The position numbers were made by a program, and so were the translations under genes. A stretch of DNA of 64,000 nucleotides from Robertkochia solimangrovi. GTDB taxonomy: Bacteria; Bacteroidota; Bacteroidia; Flavobacteriales; Flavobacteriaceae. Below are positions 61,455 to 64,000 of this stretch, piece after piece; within the stretch, counting starts at the first letter, position 1; each line of letters starts with the position of its first letter. The stretch lies in NCBI RefSeq assembly GCF_007279655.1, contig NZ_QKWN01000008.1, positions 62,001 through 126,000 of the forward strand. The letters run 5' to 3'. The notes below the pieces were generated by a model that worked only from the letters and a program-made list of their open reading frames with translations, made no database searches and was not told the DNA's origin.

Positions 61455-61865
61455 TTACATCCGATCGAGGTAGGCGATATAATCACCTGCCTCGATCTGT
61501 TTCAGGCCATTCGTGTCCCGAATCAGTGCATAAGACAGGCATTGGAATACGCTTCCTTCGAGTTCGACCCCGATCATTTTTCTTTCATAATAATTAAAAT
61601 CAGGATCATCGATTCCTTCATATTCGTCCATCAGTTCGAACAAGCGTTCATTTCCGGGATCCACGCTGAAAACATCCCCCTGTACCACTGATTCCGATTC
61701 GGGAAGAAAGACCGCTCCGGGGAAGGAGCCCAGGTCATAGAGTTTTCCGGGAATTCGCCCCACCCCCAGGTAGGTGCCATGGGTATGCAGGTAGCGGGCA
61801 TAGCGGTTGTCGAACCCCGTGCGCAGGGTTCCGTAAACGAATAAATGATGGATGGGTGGAGTCAT
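61455..61865 (-). CDS. Gamma-glutamylcyclotransferase (AIG2-like) family protein
   Basis: The 136-residue protein has the AIG2/GGCT fold: LFVYGTLRTGFDNRYARYL at the start (YGSLR-type phosphate-like loop), LGVGRIPGKLYDLGSFPGAV, and a catalytic glutamate expected in LMDEYEGIDDP (about 77-87), followed by YYERKMIGVE. In this family the enzyme releases 5-oxoproline from gamma-glutamyl amines or peptides; the substrate here is open. It lies 20 bases after the deacetylase gene on the same strand, so it is probably cotranscribed. Convergent with recQ, with 23 bases between. Confidence 0.88.
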   Translation of the reverse strand: MTPPIHHLFVYGTLRTGFDNRYARYLHTHGTYLGVGRIPGKLYDLGSFPGAVFLPESESVVQGDVFSVDPGNERLFELMDEYEGIDDPDFNYYERKMIGVELEGSVFQCLSYALIRDTNGLKQIEAGDYIAYLDRM

Positions 61866-61884
61866 GGGGGCGGATTATTTCGTT

Positions 61885-62799
61885 TTAATCGGCATTGAAA
61901 AGAATCTCCCGGATCTCACGCCAGGAGATCAGCCGGATCTCGTTCTCTTCCAGCAGGCGTTGCACGCGTTCGCTGGTGAAATAATAATAATCCTTCTGCC
62001 GCCAGTCAGAGCCCCAGTTCCGGTGGCCATAACAGATCTGCTGCATCTCCGCATCATCGTGGGCAGCATGCAGAATGATCTGGTTGAGTCCAGGCTTGAG
62101 ATTTCGGATGACTTTGGTGTAATAGGCAGCCATCCCGTTCTTGTAATCTTCCGGTCCGGCGATATAGAGGGCATCCAGTAATACTGCCGTCTTGGTCAGG
62201 TTCTTTTTGATGGAAGGCGGTACCTGACTTTTGGTGAGCATGACCGGAATTTCATACATACGCCCCAATTTAAGATAAAGCTGCAATAGCTCGGGATCTC
62301 CGGTGGTCAGGCAACCCATATGATTGTCGAGGTGGGTGGGTTGTATGCCGTTCTTGATGGCGAACTCGATCTGCGCCCGCATCTCTTCTTCCAGTTCGGC
62401 AAGGATCACATTTTTGGTGGCCTCCGCACAGGTGGCATAAAAATAGCCGAATTCGGTGGTAAAGCTTTTCCCTTCCGTCAGAGGCCGCCATTTATAATGC
62501 AGCCATTCACTCGTCAGGGCCAGATGCACCCCGAGGTCAGCCTGTGGAAATTCCTTCGCCATTTCGGCCACCTCTTCCATCCAGGGGCCGACCGTGATGA
62601 TACTGCCCGAGTTTACCGAACCTTCTTTCATGGCGGTAAAAGAGGCATCGTTCACCGAATGGGCGATCCCGATGTCATCGGCGTGTATGATCAGTAATTT
62701 GGTGTCTTTGGTGTAACCGAGCCTTTCTGCCAGGTTCTGTTGGGCCATTCCTGAAAAAAGGAAGGCAAGGATGAAGAGGGCCGTAATATGTTTTCTCAT
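61885..62799 (-). CDS. Secreted ChbG/HpnK (YdjC) family deacetylase
   Basis: The 304-residue protein has a signal peptide (1-19, LFSGMAQ) and a YdjC-type carbohydrate deacetylase domain. Metal ligands: H39-A-D41-D42 (IIHADDIG), a second site in LGVHLALTSEW, and the HLDNHMG motif (about 155-161); LILHAAHDD is the fourth block. In other species ChbG removes one acetyl group from chitooligosaccharides and HpnK acts on hopanoid sugars. Most known members are cytoplasmic, so export suggests a periplasmic glycan substrate. The linked GGCT gene follows. Confidence 0.9.
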   Translation of the reverse strand: MRKHITALFILAFLFSGMAQQNLAERLGYTKDTKLLIIHADDIGIAHSVNDASFTAMKEGSVNSGSIITVGPWMEEVAEMAKEFPQADLGVHLALTSEWLHYKWRPLTEGKSFTTEFGYFYATCAEATKNVILAELEEEMRAQIEFAIKNGIQPTHLDNHMGCLTTGDPELLQLYLKLGRMYEIPVMLTKSQVPPSIKKNLTKTAVLLDALYIAGPEDYKNGMAAYYTKVIRNLKPGLNQIILHAAHDDAEMQQICYGHRNWGSDWRQKDYYYFTSERVQRLLEENEIRLISWREIREILFNAD

Positions 62800-62873
62800 A
62801 CGATGGTTTGGATCTTTTAAAAAAGCTCAAGGCGTAAAGAATCCGGGGACCCCATAAAAATAAAAAATCCCTG

Positions 62874-63374
62874 TTAATTAGAAAGCCTGTAATAGCGGTC
62901 TATGCAATTTTCTTCCTCATTATAGAATTCGCGGATAAAACGGAAGGTAGAATCGAGGATACGAACCGAGGAGGCATTGGCCTTATCGACATAGGCCACG
63001 ATCTCTTTCAGATGCATATTTTCAAAGGCATGATAGATGAGTCCGTTCACGACTTCCTTTCCGTAACCGTTCCCCCATTCCTTCATCAACAGACGATACC
63101 CGATCTCATATTCGGTCTTTTCATTGCGCACCAGGGCAACCGTACCCAGAAAGCGGTCGTCTTCGCGGTTGACGATCGCCCAGATCCAGAAATCGTTCCG
63201 GGGTTTGCTGTAGAAAGCGATGATATTTTCCAGATCGCGGACGTTCTCTTCGAGGGTGAAGGTCTTGCCGCCGACATAGCGCATCACGGCCTGGTCGTTT
63301 TGCATTTTATGAAAACTACCCAGGTCGCTTTTCAGCATTTCTCGGATATATAATCGCCTGGTCTGGAAAATCAT
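62874..63374 (-). CDS. GNAT-family N-acetyltransferase (RimJ/RimL-like)
   Basis: From the ATG at 63374 the protein has 166 residues; an open frame to 63473 would add 33 residues of unlikely sequence. The GNAT core is seen in TRRLYIREMLKSDLGSF, then FWIWAIVNREDDRFLGTVAL, EYEIGYRLLMKEWGNGYGKE (the Q/R-x-x-G-x-G/A acetyl-CoA loop: G-N-G-Y-G) and ENMHLKEIVAYVDKANASSVRIL. RimJ-like members modify N-terminal amino groups; the substrate is not evident. No operon partner. Confidence 0.87.
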   Translation of the reverse strand: MIFQTRRLYIREMLKSDLGSFHKMQNDQAVMRYVGGKTFTLEENVRDLENIIAFYSKPRNDFWIWAIVNREDDRFLGTVALVRNEKTEYEIGYRLLMKEWGNGYGKEVVNGLIYHAFENMHLKEIVAYVDKANASSVRILDSTFRFIREFYNEEENCIDRYYRLSN

Positions 63375-63563
63375 ATCGTAAAAATAGGATAAAATTATGG
63401 TTCCTAGGGGCTTATGTCTTTGTGATTCGTCGAAATTAACGAATTGAGCTATCAGTTTCATGATCGCTTGCATTTCATCCCCTTTTTTCGACAGTTCGGT
63501 AAACTATAGTAGGAGAACTTCCGGTAAACAGCCAACTTTGCTGCATCAATCAAAACGAACGTC

Positions 63564-63719
63564 ATGATCAGGATCATCTATTTAATCGTCAGTTTCATCT
63601 GTAGTGTCGCAGCAGAGCAAACAGAATATGCTGCTTTTCCTTCGGGATACAGTGAAGCGAATGTCGTCGTTTCATCACAAATTTGGGTGGAGGATAACGA
63701 CAGAAAATTTTACCTTTAA
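63564..63719 (+). CDS. Small secreted peptide, 51 residues
   Basis: The ATG at 63564 opens a frame of 51 codons ending TAA at 63717-63719. It has an N-terminal signal-like segment (MIRIIYLIVSFICSVAA) followed by EQTEYAAFPSGYSEANV and an end rich in Asp (WVEDNDRKFYL). The upstream CAACTTTG (63533-63540) is one mismatch from TAnnTTTG. No homologue is recognised. It lies 15 bases before the next gene on the same strand. Coding is plausible but unproven. Confidence 0.45.
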   Translation: MIRIIYLIVSFICSVAAEQTEYAAFPSGYSEANVVVSSQIWVEDNDRKFYL

Positions 63720-63734
63720 AGAAATAAATACATT

Positions 63735-64000
63735 ATGAAAGGGTTCATCAGGGAATTGGTAAAAGCATTTTTGATCGGTGTGGCCGTGTTCGCAGTCTTT
63801 CTGCTGATCAATATGATCTATTCCGGGAATTACGGAGTTACATTTGATCAGGCTTTTTTACGGCGTTTCCTGTTCAATCAGGTGTATTCTGTCGCTATTT
63901 ATTTCGCGAATATGTGGGTGATGAAATGGCTGATGGGGCGGTACGGGTATAAGTTCCTGCAGCCGAGAAGACTGTTGTTCCCGGTCACGCTTTCTTTCCT
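63735..64000 (+). CDS. Probable LytS-type sensor histidine kinase, N-terminal part
   Basis: The frame opens at the ATG at 63735 and continues past the window's right edge (88 codons seen). The start is hydrophobic: a helix at about 11-30 (FLIGVAVFAVFLLINMIYSG), a loop with GVTFDQAFLRRFLFNQ, and a second helix around 48-65 (VYSVAIYFANMWVMKWL), then a basic YGYKFLQPRRLLFP. That arrangement is the membrane domain of the two-component LytS/LytTR kinases common in Bacteroidota. The kinase domain itself is not visible, so this is tentative. Confidence 0.6.
   Translation, partial: MKGFIRELVKAFLIGVAVFAVFLLINMIYSGNYGVTFDQAFLRRFLFNQVYSVAIYFANMWVMKWLMGRYGYKFLQPRRLLFPVTLSF

Noticed and set aside
1-64000. 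tRNA, rRNA, prophage, insertion sequence or defence system
   Set aside because: I looked for cloverleaf-like segments, integrase or transposase motifs, and nuclease-ATPase pairs and found none I could support.

Overview
The window is a gene-dense piece of chromosome from a member of the Bacteroidota, most probably the family Flavobacteriaceae. The signs are: cargo proteins with type IX secretion (T9SS) type A and type B sorting domains; promoters of the Bacteroidota form (TTG about 20 bases before TAnnTTTG) upstream of sucC, recQ, pssA, def and others; the lack of strong Shine-Dalgarno sequences; frequent TTG and GTG starts; and lineage-typical small families (DUF5606, DUF2795, DUF6249). Most genes are housekeeping genes. 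I see no rRNA, tRNA, CRISPR array, insertion sequence, prophage or integrase.

Layout. Positions 1-9 kb: the 5' part of a CarH-like B12-binding MerR regulator, threonine dehydrogenase, lysA, sucC, cysH, a TerB-like protein, a frameshifted STAS-like remnant and a small heat-shock protein. 9-24 kb: uvrB, a large T9SS cargo, a two-gene ABC transporter, a conserved protein with kinase-like motifs, a nucleoid-associated protein, ctaA, cca, tsaC and a heptosyltransferase-like GT9. 24-34 kb: sugar epimerase, GT2, dapD, ruvX, def, DUF5606, a DinB/NRDE/ATP-grasp three-gene cassette, mazG, a MATE pump and a PAP2 phosphatase. 34-38 kb: an operon for polyprenyl-linked sugar transfer (GT2, LAB_N-domain protein, ArnT-like GT, membrane protein), then meaB. 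39-46 kb: ohr, galM, two separate ECF sigma-factor operons with membrane partners, msrA and a histidine kinase. 46-64 kb: secA, an adenosyltransferase with an unusually structured leader, a methyltransferase-family gene that has lost its catalytic core, an ABC-F protein, lnt, pssA, lptB, tatC, kdsD, recQ, a YdjC-type deacetylase, and at the right edge the start of a probable LytS-type histidine kinase.

How the genes work together. Many products build or protect the envelope: lnt, lptB, kdsD, pssA, the GT operon, GT9/GT2/epimerase, lysA and dapD for diaminopimelate, SecA and TatC. The most interesting regulatory signal is a shared promoter form, TG(T/C)AAC then 16-17 bases then CGTC, found before both ECF sigma operons, before the DUF6249 gene divergent from one of them, and 25 kb away before the ABC transporter operon. 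This suggests one small ECF regulon. Three B12-related genes (CarH-like regulator, meaB, PduO-type adenosyltransferase) are also present. The best candidates for undescribed biology are the DinB/NRDE/ATP-grasp cassette, the sigma/anti-sigma/proline-rich coiled-coil operon, and the interlocked inverted repeats in the adenosyltransferase leader.
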